A DNA stretch of 64,000 bases. Source: Varibaculum timonense_A (GTDB lineage: Bacteria > Actinomycetota > Actinomycetes > Actinomycetales > Actinomycetaceae). The notes under the pieces are model-generated. The model was not told where the DNA came from and did no database searches. It was given only the letters and a program-made list of their open reading frames with translations. The translations under genes were made by a program, and so were the position numbers. Positions 50,658 through 60,406 of this stretch are shown here, piece after piece. The first letter of the stretch is position 1. Every line of letters starts with the position of its first letter. The stretch lies in the NCBI RefSeq assembly GCF_027694345.1, contig NZ_JAQEVU010000009.1, positions 11,072-75,071 on the forward strand. Reading direction: 5' to 3'.

Positions 50658-52307
50658 TTAACTATCGACCTGGTCAAAAATATCTAAATCTTGATGCCAT
50701 CTGCCGTGAAGGAACTCTCGTGTCCAAATCCCCATGATTGGTCCTTCGAATAACAGACGAGAGGCGAGTTCTAGCCGATTCATCTTCGGTAAATACTTTG
50801 TAAACCCAAGCGGATGATTCATGGTGAGATGAACTGAGCGCAGATGAGACACTAAAACGTCAAAGTGGGTCAGGTGGGCGAGTTTAATCGCCAGGGGGCG
50901 GATAAAGCCGGGTATCGGGAGTCGGCTAGCCCCATACAGCGGATTAGATTTACCGGTCTTAGCGTCATAGAGTGCATTTATCCAGCGTTTATAAAACTCT
51001 CTGCTTGCCGTTAGTTCCACCGCGCCTGAGAACCAGCAGGCTGCAAACTCTCTGTCCAACATCGGAAGCGCCCAGCGTAAACCGAGGTATTCATAAATCT
51101 TCATCGAATTATTAATGTATTTAGTTTGCCGTTCATGCAGATTAAATGCTTCTACCAGACGTTGAGTAGAGCGGGGAGTGCCATCAAAATCAAGATGGTT
51201 AGCTAATATGCGCAAATCGTTCCGCATTTGGTTTTGAATAGATTGCGGGGGGCGACCATATCTTAAACCCATGTGATTACTGATGACCGCGTGAGTTATA
51301 TCCTTAAAGGTAGTGTTGGTCTGCTCTAACAGCTCCAGGTTGTGCATATTCCCCACCACAGTGTGACCGGGAAGTACTACATCACCAGGTGAGGCCTGCC
51401 CTATATCTAGCAAAGTTTGCAAGGCAATAAAGTCCTGGATATGGGGCAGTGCATTTCCGGAGGATGCATAACGTAACAGTTCCGCTGTTTCTTTACGTTG
51501 CCAGTAGCTATGTACTCTTTGGGAAGAGAGTTCCACAAATTCGAAAGGAATCCCCAGACGCGAGGCAACCTCCCGGGAGATTTTAGCCTCGGGTTGGCTT
51601 GCGGATTCCCCATAGCTAAATGCCAGCAGATTGTTTACCCCCTGATTGACCAGCCAGGTAGCTAATAGGCGGGAATCTAAACCACCGGAGAGGGGTAACA
51701 GAATCCGGCTAGATCCAATGCTTGCCAGCATTCTATTCATCACTAAATCTAGGTTATTTTCCAGTTCTTTTCGGAAAGATAACTCATTGGTGATTACCGG
51801 TTCGATCGAGAAACTATTGTCGTCATAGAAAACTCTGGATACTTCTTTCCCGACAGAATCAAGATGTAGAATCGTCCCTGGTGATAAACAGGAAATTTCT
51901 GCGAAAAATGTTTCTTCTCCGGGGCAAAAGCCGGTATACCGCATATAGTTTGTTACTTTTCGGTTAGGACGAGCTCCGATTTTCTTTGCCAAGGCGAAGC
52001 AAGAATCGGAGATCGCTACTCCCTCTTTTGTTCGAGCCCAATATAGAGGGAAAGAGCGGAGAGGATCAGTAGCCAAGATAGCCCCGTGCTTACCTATTTG
52101 CAGGGCAGCCCAGTTTTGTCGCATCTTGATACAGTTGTCAGGGTTAATACCACCTCTGAGGGGAGTGGTATCTATTTCTAGCAGGGATTTTACCTGTATG
52201 TTTTCTTGAGGGTCGGAATCTAACTGTGCCCAGTTAGCACTCATTCCAACAGTTGTAACTGTGCCCACTGCCTTCCTTTTCTTCGTTAGAGACCTAATCT
52301 GCTCCAT
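50658..52307 (-). CDS. Asparagine-synthase-like amidotransferase lacking the N-terminal cysteine
   Basis: 549 residues. The C-terminal synthetase domain has the ATP PP-loop LLPLSGGLDSRLLA (near 202-215). The N-terminal region is only glutaminase-like (ILATDPLRSFPLYWA, FCPGEETFFAEISCLSPGTIL) and does not start with Met-Cys, so glutamine hydrolysis is not expected; free ammonia or another amine would be the nucleophile. In polysaccharide loci such proteins are thought to amidate uronic acids, which fits the predicted mannuronic-acid derivative here. The precise substrate is inference. Confidence 0.82.
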   Translation of the reverse strand: MEQIRSLTKKRKAVGTVTTVGMSANWAQLDSDPQENIQVKSLLEIDTTPLRGGINPDNCIKMRQNWAALQIGKHGAILATDPLRSFPLYWARTKEGVAISDSCFALAKKIGARPNRKVTNYMRYTGFCPGEETFFAEISCLSPGTILHLDSVGKEVSRVFYDDNSFSIEPVITNELSFRKELENNLDLVMNRMLASIGSSRILLPLSGGLDSRLLATWLVNQGVNNLLAFSYGESASQPEAKISREVASRLGIPFEFVELSSQRVHSYWQRKETAELLRYASSGNALPHIQDFIALQTLLDIGQASPGDVVLPGHTVVGNMHNLELLEQTNTTFKDITHAVISNHMGLRYGRPPQSIQNQMRNDLRILANHLDFDGTPRSTQRLVEAFNLHERQTKYINNSMKIYEYLGLRWALPMLDREFAACWFSGAVELTASREFYKRWINALYDAKTGKSNPLYGASRLPIPGFIRPLAIKLAHLTHFDVLVSHLRSVHLTMNHPLGFTKYLPKMNRLELASRLLFEGPIMGIWTREFLHGRWHQDLDIFDQVDS

Positions 52308-52386
52308 GCTAACACCTAGGGATTTTCCTTAGGGCGGTGTGGCAGAATACTACTATTGGTTAATCTAGCCTGTTGGAGAGTTATCT

Positions 52387-53469
52387 TTGGTAAAACGAAT
52401 GATTTTTCATGCGCCCTATGAAATCCCAGAGACTGCAAATTCGGCTTCCCGGTTACGTCCTCGGATTATGCGCGAGGCTTTTTCGCGTTTAGGGTACGAA
52501 GTCTTTGACTTAAGCGGTGATGTCTCCCGTCGGCGCAGCCTAAAGAAGCAGCTACGGCAGTCGCTGCAACGAGGAGTGAAATACGATTTTCTTTATTTTG
52601 AGAACTCTACGCAGCCAAACCTGTTCGCTGATTCTTTGAAAAAAGGGATTGCCCCTTTTCTTGACCACTCTATTCACCAGATTTGTAAAGCGCATGGTAT
52701 CCCAGTCGGGGTGTTTTACCGGGATGTATATTGGAGATTCCGAAAAGATTTACAGACTTCGACAACTGTCTGGAATCGGGTAACCGACCTATTCCAACGG
52801 CTGGATTGGTTTATTTATCGGCGCAATAAAGTGCAGCTGTTCTTGCCGTCAAAAGCGATGGGGGAATACCTAGATTTAACGGGTTTCAAACCGGTTGCCG
52901 AGTTACCTCCGGGAGCAGAAGTAGTTGATTCTCCGGTGGTAGACGAGTGCAATATATTCTATGTCGGGGGAATGGGAGCCCACTATCGTTTACATAAAGT
53001 TTGTGAGGCAGTGCGGGGCTCTGATGCCCGTATGCGTCTGTGTGTACGTAACAAAGACTGGGAACAAGTAAAAGTCGAATATAATCTTCAGGACGCTGAA
53101 AACATAGAAATAGTTCATGCTGAAAAAGATCAATTGGACAGCCAATATGAATGGGCTGGTATCGGCTTATTGGCTTTGGAACCGGAAAAGTATAGAGCTT
53201 TTGCTGCTCCGTTTAAGCTTTTTGAATATCTAGGCAGAGGGAAACCGGTCTTAGCTAGTGCTGGTACTTATGTAGCGCAGCTAGTGGCAAGAACTGGTGC
53301 TGGTTGGGTAGTTCCCTATGACAGAGAGGCGATTGGGAATCTTTTGAATCATTTAGCAGAAAATCCGTCCGAGATAGCTCAAAAAGCCGCCACCGCTAGG
53401 GAAGTCGCAAAGTCTCAAACCTGGCAATCACGGGCGCAAGCCGTAGCCGACACTCTTTCTCATCTGTAA
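52387..53469 (+). CDS. Glycosyltransferase (GT-B fold)
   Basis: 360 residues. RLRPRIMREAFSRLGYEVFDLSG at the N-terminus, linker near VAELPPGAEVVDSP, and a donor-side stretch IGLLALEPEKYRAFAAPFKLFEYLGRGKPVLAS (near 255-290) where the FKLFEYLG motif matches GT4-like enzymes. Start TTG at 52387 preceded by GGAGAG with six bases spacing. Read divergently from the asparagine-synthase-like gene and converging on the next transferase with only five bases between stops. Confidence 0.82.
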   Translation: MVKRMIFHAPYEIPETANSASRLRPRIMREAFSRLGYEVFDLSGDVSRRRSLKKQLRQSLQRGVKYDFLYFENSTQPNLFADSLKKGIAPFLDHSIHQICKAHGIPVGVFYRDVYWRFRKDLQTSTTVWNRVTDLFQRLDWFIYRRNKVQLFLPSKAMGEYLDLTGFKPVAELPPGAEVVDSPVVDECNIFYVGGMGAHYRLHKVCEAVRGSDARMRLCVRNKDWEQVKVEYNLQDAENIEIVHAEKDQLDSQYEWAGIGLLALEPEKYRAFAAPFKLFEYLGRGKPVLASAGTYVAQLVARTGAGWVVPYDREAIGNLLNHLAENPSEIAQKAATAREVAKSQTWQSRAQAVADTLSHL

Positions 53470-53474
53470 TAGCT

Positions 53475-54632
53475 CTAACAGCGTTGATTCCCTGCGGTGA
53501 CTTGTTGGTAGCAGTTGCTATGGATTTTGGCGAAAGCCGGCGGAGAACAGGCATCGCACGCCTGCTCCCTGATTGTCGCCCGCAGCTTTATACTGGGTTT
53601 CCCCAGATTTAAGTGATGCTGCATAGCGTTTATGAGACTGGTAATATCCCCGACAGGAATAAGGGAACCATTGAGAGAGTTAATAGCGAAGTTTCCTGCC
53701 GGAGTAGTTGTAGAGATACAGGGGATTCCGCATGCTTGTGCCTCTGAAAGAACGGTGCCCCCAGCTTCTCGGGTGGAAGCCAAAATAAAACAGTCCAGTT
53801 TAGACAGCAGCTCTGGCATATTCTCCCTGGGAAGCTGTCCCAAAAACGTCACCCGGGTAGATATTCCTAATTCTTCTGCCAATGTCTTTAGCTCACTGAT
53901 TTCCTTTTGGCTACCTCCCGCGATTTTCAGCTCACATCCGGTAGCGCTTTCCAATTGTGAAAAGGCTTGAAGAATGTTTACGGGACACTTATTGCTATCC
54001 AGAGAAGAAACATGACCAAAGGTGAATTTTTCGGAAAATCCACTGTAAAGGTCTTGATAGAAAAAACTACTTGCAGCTGGCAGGCGGCAGGCAATAAACG
54101 GTTTCGAATCATAAAAGGTGGTGAGCGCACTTGCCATATCATCAGAAACCGTAAAACGAAATGCAGTTTTAGTTACCGCTTCCCTGATGGCTTTATAGCG
54201 AAAACCTTTGGGATTAATCCTAAGAGTCGAGGGGCGGTGCTCAGTTATCCCAAAAGGAACCTTCCAAATACGCGCTAGTTGTCGTGCTACTAGAATCGCC
54301 GGAAAAACAGAGTGTGCGTGGATAACATCTGGTATCCAGATTTGCTCATCAAAGAATGCTGCTATTTTATTAGCTGCCAGCCGTGCAATAGCGGTATCTC
54401 CGGGAACGATAGATCTGGGGATAGCAGGAACCGCAATCGAACATCCATCGGGAATCGGAACTAATTTCAGGGCTTCCTGCTGCTCTACTTGTTTGATGGT
54501 AGCACTGGTCGTGACCGCCACCCTCACGTCCATATCGCAGGTGCGAAGCATATCAACCTGTTCCGCGAAGAAACTTCCATTCGCGGGATTATCAGCGGTT
54601 GGATACCAGGAGGGAATCCATAAAACACGCAT
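53475..54632 (-). CDS. Glycosyltransferase family 4 protein
   Basis: 385 residues, GT-B fold. N-terminal ILWIPSWYPTADNPANGSFF-like opening (observed as VLWIPSWYPTADNPANGSF), DVIHAHSVFPAIL, FGITEHRPSTL, then the donor domain with VTFLGQLPRENMPELL, the EX7E motif REAGGTVLSEAQACGIPCIST (near 298-310). Lies 7 bases downstream of the 2-epimerase gene on the same strand, so cotranscribed. Confidence 0.87.
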   Translation of the reverse strand: MRVLWIPSWYPTADNPANGSFFAEQVDMLRTCDMDVRVAVTTSATIKQVEQQEALKLVPIPDGCSIAVPAIPRSIVPGDTAIARLAANKIAAFFDEQIWIPDVIHAHSVFPAILVARQLARIWKVPFGITEHRPSTLRINPKGFRYKAIREAVTKTAFRFTVSDDMASALTTFYDSKPFIACRLPAASSFFYQDLYSGFSEKFTFGHVSSLDSNKCPVNILQAFSQLESATGCELKIAGGSQKEISELKTLAEELGISTRVTFLGQLPRENMPELLSKLDCFILASTREAGGTVLSEAQACGIPCISTTTPAGNFAINSLNGSLIPVGDITSLINAMQHHLNLGKPSIKLRATIREQACDACSPPAFAKIHSNCYQQVTAGNQRC

Positions 54633-54639
54633 TTTAATC

Positions 54640-55707
54640 TTAGCCTTGCCAGTTACTTAAAGTTTCAACCACGACCTCGGCTGCTTTGCCGTCTCCGTAA
54701 GGGGCTTGGTCGGTAGCTTTTGCCGGAGGGCGCTGGGCTGCTTTCACCAGGGCAGCTCCCGGTTCTACTAGCTGGTTCCACCCCAGTTCTACGGTCTCTA
54801 CCCATTCAGTTTCCGGACGTACGGTGGTGCACATGGTTCCCAACAAGAATGCTTCCTTTTGTAGCCCTCCGGAATCGGTTACCACTCCCGCCGAATGCAG
54901 GGCGGAAGCTACCAGCTCCGGGTAAGCGAGAGGACGATGCTCCAAAAGATTTCCGCGGGAAAGCTTGATATCGTGCTCTTTGCACTTCGCCACCAGGCGG
55001 GGGTGTGCCAAGATGACTGTCGGCAAATCCAGATCGGCAAGAGAATCAAGGATTTGCTCTAACCGATTTTTATCATCGGTGTTATCGGGGCGGTGTATAG
55101 TGGCGAGCCGATACGCGCCCTCAGAAAAACCAAATTCTTCCATAATCGGAGAAGGCTTCTCTTTTACCTGCTCTTTTACCTGTAAAACTACGTCGGTCAT
55201 TACGTCACCGACTACTACGGTTCGCTCCGCTAGTCCTTCGTTACTAAGATGCTTCGCCGCAACCGCAGTAGGAGCTAGCAGCAGGTCGGCAGCATGATCA
55301 GTTAAAACTCGGTTGTGTTCCTCGGGCATTCGGCGATTAAAAGAGCGTAGCCCCGCCTCTAAATGAGCGAGCGGTAGATGCAGCTTTACCGCTGCGACCG
55401 CGGCGGCCAAAGTAGAGTTAGTATCGCCGTAAACTAAAACCCAATCTGGTTGATATTTCCGCAAGACCGGTTCAATGGCGATTAGCATTTTCCCGGTTTG
55501 TTCGCCGTGGTTGCCACTGCCTATCCCTAAATGCTCGTCTGGGTCAGGAATTTCTAAGTCGCGGAAGAAAACATCCGATAACATCGGGTCATAATGCTGC
55601 CCGGTATGCACAATAATGTGCTCCGCTCCCTGCTTTTCTATCGCTTTTGCAATGGGGGCAAGTTTAACGAACTGGGGGCGCGCACCAACAACAGACAGAA
55701 TCTTCAT
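54640..55707 (-). CDS. Non-hydrolysing UDP-HexNAc 2-epimerase (WecB/WbpI-like)
   Basis: 355 residues. GARPQFVKLAPI, HTGQHYDPMLSDVFF, VYGDTNSTLA, the catalytic region EAGLRSFNRRMPEEHNR, ATIHRPDNTD and VVTDSGGLQKEAFLLG are all present. It epimerises C2, either of UDP-GlcNAc (WecB) or of UDP-2,3-diacetamido-glucuronate (WbpI). The presence of the four other steps of the latter pathway in this locus favours WbpI, but the sequence alone does not separate them. Confidence 0.92.
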   Translation of the reverse strand: MKILSVVGARPQFVKLAPIAKAIEKQGAEHIIVHTGQHYDPMLSDVFFRDLEIPDPDEHLGIGSGNHGEQTGKMLIAIEPVLRKYQPDWVLVYGDTNSTLAAAVAAVKLHLPLAHLEAGLRSFNRRMPEEHNRVLTDHAADLLLAPTAVAAKHLSNEGLAERTVVVGDVMTDVVLQVKEQVKEKPSPIMEEFGFSEGAYRLATIHRPDNTDDKNRLEQILDSLADLDLPTVILAHPRLVAKCKEHDIKLSRGNLLEHRPLAYPELVASALHSAGVVTDSGGLQKEAFLLGTMCTTVRPETEWVETVELGWNQLVEPGAALVKAAQRPPAKATDQAPYGDGKAAEVVVETLSNWQG

Positions 55708-55748
55708 AGAATCATTCTATGTTTAACTGCCCTAGTAAAGAACCAGGT

Positions 55749-57050
55749 TTAGGCAGAGGGATTGCGCGTCAGTAACCCCAGGTCAAACTTTTTGGCTACC
55801 TTAAACGCCATCGCCAACATGAAGAGCAGCATCGCCGCCATGGTCAAACTCATGATAACAACGGTTGTAAGCATGGCGAGGGGCGAGAAGAACAGAATCG
55901 CTAAGGGAACCGCGCAATAAAAAATCGCGAAAACCAGCATTCGTTCCTGGGTTTCGGTAACTATGAAAATATTGGAAATTGGGGAGGTAAGCACGGTTAC
56001 CAGAATCCAGGGGGTGAGGGCGCGTGCATAGTAACCTGCCTGATCCCACTGCGGACCAAAGAGGAAAACAAAAAGCCAGGGAGCGAGGATAAACACCAGC
56101 GTAAACACCGGGATAGCGAAGACAGTTAATTTCTTGGTTACGTTCTTTACTAGGGGGAGCATTTCCCCCGGTTTTACTATCGCCATTCTTTGGTAAAACA
56201 CCTGGGTCACCGAAGCAGTAATGAACCCCATCGGTACCTGCAATATTCCTTGCGCCTTGCTGAATTGACCCAAAACCCCGGCCCCGGATAAACCTACTAT
56301 GAGATTCATTCCGTTGTTGCGTAGGGCATCAACCATCACATTGGGGCCGTTGAGGAGTGGCATTTTACGGTAGCGAACCGCTAACTCCCGCAGGGAAGGA
56401 AGATTTTCGCCTTTGTCCAGGCGCAAGTCCTTCCGGGTGTTCCACAGTAAAAGCATGAGGGCTAAAGCCTGTCCGGTAATAGTTCCCAGGAACAAACCGA
56501 CCACCGAAGGGAAGAGGAAAAAGAATCCTAATTGTAAAACAGCTACGCCTGTGGTTTGGATTACCCGGTTTTGCGCAATTAATTTGTATTCAGTTTTCCG
56601 GGTCAGCCAGTATTGTACGTTAGACAGTTCTGCAACCTCGTAGACTGAGATACCAGCAAAAAACAGGCAGATGGTTAGAGGACGAGATTGGTAGGTTTTC
56701 CCAACCCAGTCGGCGCCTACAATACAGATTATCGAAGTCAAAATGGAAGTTAGCAGAATACATCTGCGCGCTAGGCGGCGAACTTGTTTCGCTACCGAAT
56801 CTGATTTTGGTAAAACTATTGCCAGGTCGTAGCGCAGGGAAGCAATGGTAGCGGCAAAAGCAGAGATTGAAGAAAAGATGGCGAAATGCCCAAAATCGCT
56901 AGGGGTGTATAGGCGTGCCAAAGGAATTGCCAGCGCAATTCCAACTGCCTGGGCGATAGCAGTTCCTGTCACCAGGGTTAGGACATTGTTTAGGAACGTG
57001 CTGCGGCGTAGAAGAGCAAGGAGTTTTTCCCGAATGCTTTTTATTTGCAC
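55749..57050 (-). CDS. Polysaccharide flippase (Wzx-type, MOP superfamily)
   Basis: 433 residues, about 12 membrane helices. Starts with LTLVTGTAIAQAVGIALAIPLARLY and FGHFAIFSSISAFAATIASLRYDLAIVLP, the opening typical of O-antigen/teichoic-acid exporters (Polysacc_synt). Expected to carry the lipid-linked repeat unit across the membrane, so it makes this locus a Wzx/Wzy-type system; a clear Wzy is not seen unless the 47.5-kb membrane protein serves. Lies 41 bases upstream of the epimerase gene. Confidence 0.88.
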   Translation of the reverse strand: MQIKSIREKLLALLRRSTFLNNVLTLVTGTAIAQAVGIALAIPLARLYTPSDFGHFAIFSSISAFAATIASLRYDLAIVLPKSDSVAKQVRRLARRCILLTSILTSIICIVGADWVGKTYQSRPLTICLFFAGISVYEVAELSNVQYWLTRKTEYKLIAQNRVIQTTGVAVLQLGFFFLFPSVVGLFLGTITGQALALMLLLWNTRKDLRLDKGENLPSLRELAVRYRKMPLLNGPNVMVDALRNNGMNLIVGLSGAGVLGQFSKAQGILQVPMGFITASVTQVFYQRMAIVKPGEMLPLVKNVTKKLTVFAIPVFTLVFILAPWLFVFLFGPQWDQAGYYARALTPWILVTVLTSPISNIFIVTETQERMLVFAIFYCAVPLAILFFSPLAMLTTVVIMSLTMAAMLLFMLAMAFKVAKKFDLGLLTRNPSA

Positions 57051-57129
57051 TACTTCCTCCCTGCTTCCTAGCTTCTCTGCTAAACGATACCTAAGGTGAT
57101 AAAACCAAGGGTCTTAAAACCCAGATTAG

Positions 57130-58284
57130 CTAACGGTTGCTTCCTAACAGTTCCCTGATAATACTCCTCGCAACCTCCGCGTCTTTATCGAAACTTAAGT
57201 CCCTTGCGGCCGCATCTACGTTTTGTTTATAGACCGCAATGTTTTCGGAGGTTAAAGTGTTTAGAGATTCAACAATCTGTTCCACTGAGAAGCCGGAAGA
57301 AACTATTCCTAAATCGTACTGTTTAACTACATCGACCATTTCTACTGTGGAACCGACTGCGACTGCTAATCTGGCTTGTACAAAGTCGAATAACTTGTTG
57401 GGCAGGGTTAGGCGAGCATTGGTGTTGAAGGGGGGAATCCAAAACACCCCGACATCATATTGATTGAGGGTTTTCGGTAGTTCTGCCGGTTTTACCGGAT
57501 CGTGGAACACGATACGCGGCGATCCCTCAGCAAGGGATTTTAGTTCGCGCAGGTACTTGCCACCATCATTTGCTGGAACCAGGTACAAGTCCAGGGTGAA
57601 GCGCTCTCCCGCAGCTACAACCGCTTTGATAGTGGTTTCTAAAGCCCGACCGGGAACTGCACCCCCGGAATGAACTAAGCGAATCTGTTCGCTGTTGGTT
57701 TTGCTTGGTTCTAAATCTTGCAGGGGACAGGAGTTTCGCATTATCAGGGGTTGGACACCAAAAGTTTCCTGATACAAATGCGCAATCCTGCCGGCAACCG
57801 TAGTTTGAGCGCTGGTGCGAGGAAGATATTTCTTGCAGATATAGCGAATATAGGGGGCAACTAAAATTCGCCAAGAGGCGATATGGGTTCGCTCTTCGGG
57901 TGCCCATTCATGTAGATCTGCCCACACCGGGGTAGAGGAGCCAGCGGCATAGAAAGCCACCGGCAAGGCTCGAGCATCATTAGAGATTACCAGGTCGAAT
58001 TGGCGATCGCGCAGCAGCTCACGGGCACGCTTTAAGGCAGGGGCAGCGAACTCGCTTGCCCTATGTAAATGCAACGCTAGTTTAAGCACTCCCGGAATGG
58101 TTTGTGGCAGCGAGGGCAGTTCGCTAGGAACTTGCAGGTGCTCATCACTGCCCACTGGCTGCTTGCCATACCCCAAAGTAGTTACGTGTCCGAAATCTTT
58201 CACCACGCTGAGCTGTCGCAACAGCCGAGCATCGCGCTGAATATCCGAAAACGAAATAACCAGTATCTTGGGAGTCGAACACAT
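57130..58284 (-). CDS. Glycosyltransferase family 4-like protein
   Basis: 384 residues, GT-B fold. KILVISFSDIQRDARLLRQL at the N-terminus is typical of this capsule-associated group; WADLHEWAPEERTH, MRNSCPLQDL linker (near 195) and VGVFWIPPFNTNARLTLPNKLFDFVQARLAVAVG (near 285-315) follow. Probably one of five non-processive transferases for the repeat unit. No signal peptide. Confidence 0.83.
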   Translation of the reverse strand: MCSTPKILVISFSDIQRDARLLRQLSVVKDFGHVTTLGYGKQPVGSDEHLQVPSELPSLPQTIPGVLKLALHLHRASEFAAPALKRARELLRDRQFDLVISNDARALPVAFYAAGSSTPVWADLHEWAPEERTHIASWRILVAPYIRYICKKYLPRTSAQTTVAGRIAHLYQETFGVQPLIMRNSCPLQDLEPSKTNSEQIRLVHSGGAVPGRALETTIKAVVAAGERFTLDLYLVPANDGGKYLRELKSLAEGSPRIVFHDPVKPAELPKTLNQYDVGVFWIPPFNTNARLTLPNKLFDFVQARLAVAVGSTVEMVDVVKQYDLGIVSSGFSVEQIVESLNTLTSENIAVYKQNVDAAARDLSFDKDAEVARSIIRELLGSNR

Positions 58285-58324
58285 ATAGGCATCATACCCA
58301 AGTACTCTAGAGGGCAGAGACTGG

Positions 58325-59296
58325 TCAGCGCTGTTTAGCAGATTTAAGAATTTCTTCTGTTACTTTCAGAGCTTGCAGCGCCTCGGACATAGAGACATGC
58401 TCACTGCCTTTTCCTAAAATAGCGTCCCGGAAGTGTTCATGCTCTACCCGCAGCGGTTCGCGTTTGGCTAGTTCGTAGCGGGTAACTTCGCCCTCGGAAA
58501 CCCCGCGGAAGTTAGCTACCTGAGTCCATTCCACCGGTAAGGAGCCGTTACGATAAAACGTAAGGTCACCCATGAGGGTATCAGCGACCAGTGCGCCCTT
58601 TTCGCCAATCACAATGGTCTTGCGATCCTTGAAGGGACAAAGCCAGTTCACCAGGTTATTTACCAGCACCCCGTTTTCCAGTTTGCCGACCACATTGACC
58701 ATGTCCTCATTTTCGCGACCAGACCGGTAAGCGGTCACCGCCGACACTGACACATAGTTAGAACCCGCCACCCAAGCAGTTAAATCCACGTCGTGGGTAG
58801 CTAAATCCTTGACTACCCCCACATCCGAAATCCGCGCCGGGAACGGAGATTGGCGGCGGGTAGAAATCTGGTAAACCTCGCCCAACTGTCCCGCAGAAAT
58901 CCGTTTCTTCATTTCCAGGAGGGCGGGGTTGCAGCGTTCCACGTATCCCACGGCACCGACCAAAGAAGCATCCGCGAACGCTTTTACAATCCTTTCCCCG
59001 GATTCTGCATCGGTAGAAAGTGGCTTTTCTACCAGGGTATGTACCCCAGCCTCGGCTAGTTTCAACGCGGTTTCCTCGTGGAAAACCGTAGGAACTGCCA
59101 CTACGCAGGCATCTAGCCCTTGCGCAATCAAGGCATCAATATCGGGGAGGAGATTCATCCCCTCGGCAACCCCGAACTTATCGCCAGCTGGATCCGCCAT
59201 CGCTACCAGGTCTACGCCGGGCAGCTCGCGGATATTACGTACATGGTGCCGGCCCATCGAGCCGATACCAATAATTCCGTAACGCAGGTTCGCCAT
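58325..59296 (-). CDS. Gfo/Idh/MocA oxidoreductase (WbpB/WlbA-like)
   Basis: 323 residues. NAD-binding GIIGIGSMGRHHVRNI (near 5-20), the EKP signature in HTLVEKPLSTDAE (near 88-100), then the alpha/beta dimerisation domain with DLATHDVDLTAWV (active-site His). In the mannuronic-acid pathway it oxidises C3 of UDP-GlcNAcA to the 3-keto sugar. Located three bases from the aminotransferase gene that would use that product, on the same strand. Confidence 0.9.
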   Translation of the reverse strand: MANLRYGIIGIGSMGRHHVRNIRELPGVDLVAMADPAGDKFGVAEGMNLLPDIDALIAQGLDACVVAVPTVFHEETALKLAEAGVHTLVEKPLSTDAESGERIVKAFADASLVGAVGYVERCNPALLEMKKRISAGQLGEVYQISTRRQSPFPARISDVGVVKDLATHDVDLTAWVAGSNYVSVSAVTAYRSGRENEDMVNVVGKLENGVLVNNLVNWLCPFKDRKTIVIGEKGALVADTLMGDLTFYRNGSLPVEWTQVANFRGVSEGEVTRYELAKREPLRVEHEHFRDAILGKGSEHVSMSEALQALKVTEEILKSAKQR

Positions 59297-59299
59297 GTT

Positions 59300-60406
59300 T
59301 TATGCACCCGCCTTGGCTAGTTTGTTTACCGCTTCCACAATCCGCTCCAAATCGCCTTGCGAGAGGGAGGGGTGAACCGGTAGCGACAGGCATTCCTTCG
59401 CTGCCTTCTCGGTGTGCGGCAGTTCCAGTCCCGGTGCATAGGGCGCGAGGGAGGGCAGGCGATGGTTGGGAATCGGGTAGTACACGCCGGAACCAACCTG
59501 GTATTCATCTTTCAAAGCAGCAGCGAAACCATCACGGTCCTCGCTGACCCGGATAGTGTACTGGTGGTAAACGTGCTCAGCCTCTGGAGCTACCGGGGGA
59601 ATCGTGACCCCCTGCAGATTCTCGTTTAAGAACTTCGCGTTGGCGCGGCGCTTTTCCATCCAGCCGGCAACCTGAGACAGCTGCGCCAAGCCGATAGCGG
59701 CGTTAATATCGGTCATCCGATTATTTAGACCCACCAGTTCGTTCGCATAGCGCTGTTCCATGCCCTGGTTACGAATCATCCGGGCTTCACGTGCCAGTTC
59801 ACCGTCCCCGGTGGTAATCGCCCCGCCCTCGCCGGCAGTCATATTCTTGGTGGGGTAGAAGCTGAAAGCCCCGAAAGCCCCGAAAGTACCCACCTGCTGA
59901 CCGTTCCAGGTAGCACCGTGAGCTTGGCAGGCGTCCTCGAATACTAACAGGTCGTGACGTTTAGCAATATCCATGATGGCGGTCATGTTCGCCGGGTGTC
60001 CGTAAAGGTGAACCGGCAAGATAGCGCGAGTCTTCGGGGTAATGGAAGCTTCAATCGATTCCGGATCCAGACAGAAATAGTCGTCCTCGATATCAGCAAA
60101 AACCGGGGTTGCGCCAATAATCGCTACTGAGTTCCCGGTGGCCGCGAAAGTAAAGGAGGGGACGATTACTTCGTCGCCAGGTTTGATCCCGGCAGCCAGC
60201 TGCCCCACGTGCAAAGCGGAAGTGCCCGAATTAACCATTACTGACTGCTGACCATCGCCGCTAGCCATTTGAGCAGTGAACTTTTCTTCAAACTCTGCTA
60301 CTCGCGGACCTTGCGCCACCATGCCGGATTTTAAAACCGCGTCCACCGCGGCGCGTTCCGTATCGCCAATGATGGGTTTAGCGGCGGGAATAAAACTAGC
60401 GCTCAT
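59300..60406 (-). CDS. DegT/DnrJ/EryC1/StrS aminotransferase (WbpE/WlbC-like)
   Basis: 368 residues. PLP lysine K187 in FSFYPTKNMTAGEGGAI, aspartate D158 in LLVFEDACQAHGA, and the N-terminus FIPAAKPIIGDTERAAVDAVLKSGMVAQG are typical of 3-keto-sugar transaminases. Transfers an amino group from glutamate to C3 of UDP-3-keto-GlcNAcA. First gene of a run (aminotransferase, oxidase, transferase, flippase, epimerase, transferase) all on the minus strand from 60.4 to 53.5 kb. Confidence 0.91.
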   Translation of the reverse strand: MSASFIPAAKPIIGDTERAAVDAVLKSGMVAQGPRVAEFEEKFTAQMASGDGQQSVMVNSGTSALHVGQLAAGIKPGDEVIVPSFTFAATGNSVAIIGATPVFADIEDDYFCLDPESIEASITPKTRAILPVHLYGHPANMTAIMDIAKRHDLLVFEDACQAHGATWNGQQVGTFGAFGAFSFYPTKNMTAGEGGAITTGDGELAREARMIRNQGMEQRYANELVGLNNRMTDINAAIGLAQLSQVAGWMEKRRANAKFLNENLQGVTIPPVAPEAEHVYHQYTIRVSEDRDGFAAALKDEYQVGSGVYYPIPNHRLPSLAPYAPGLELPHTEKAAKECLSLPVHPSLSQGDLERIVEAVNKLAKAGA

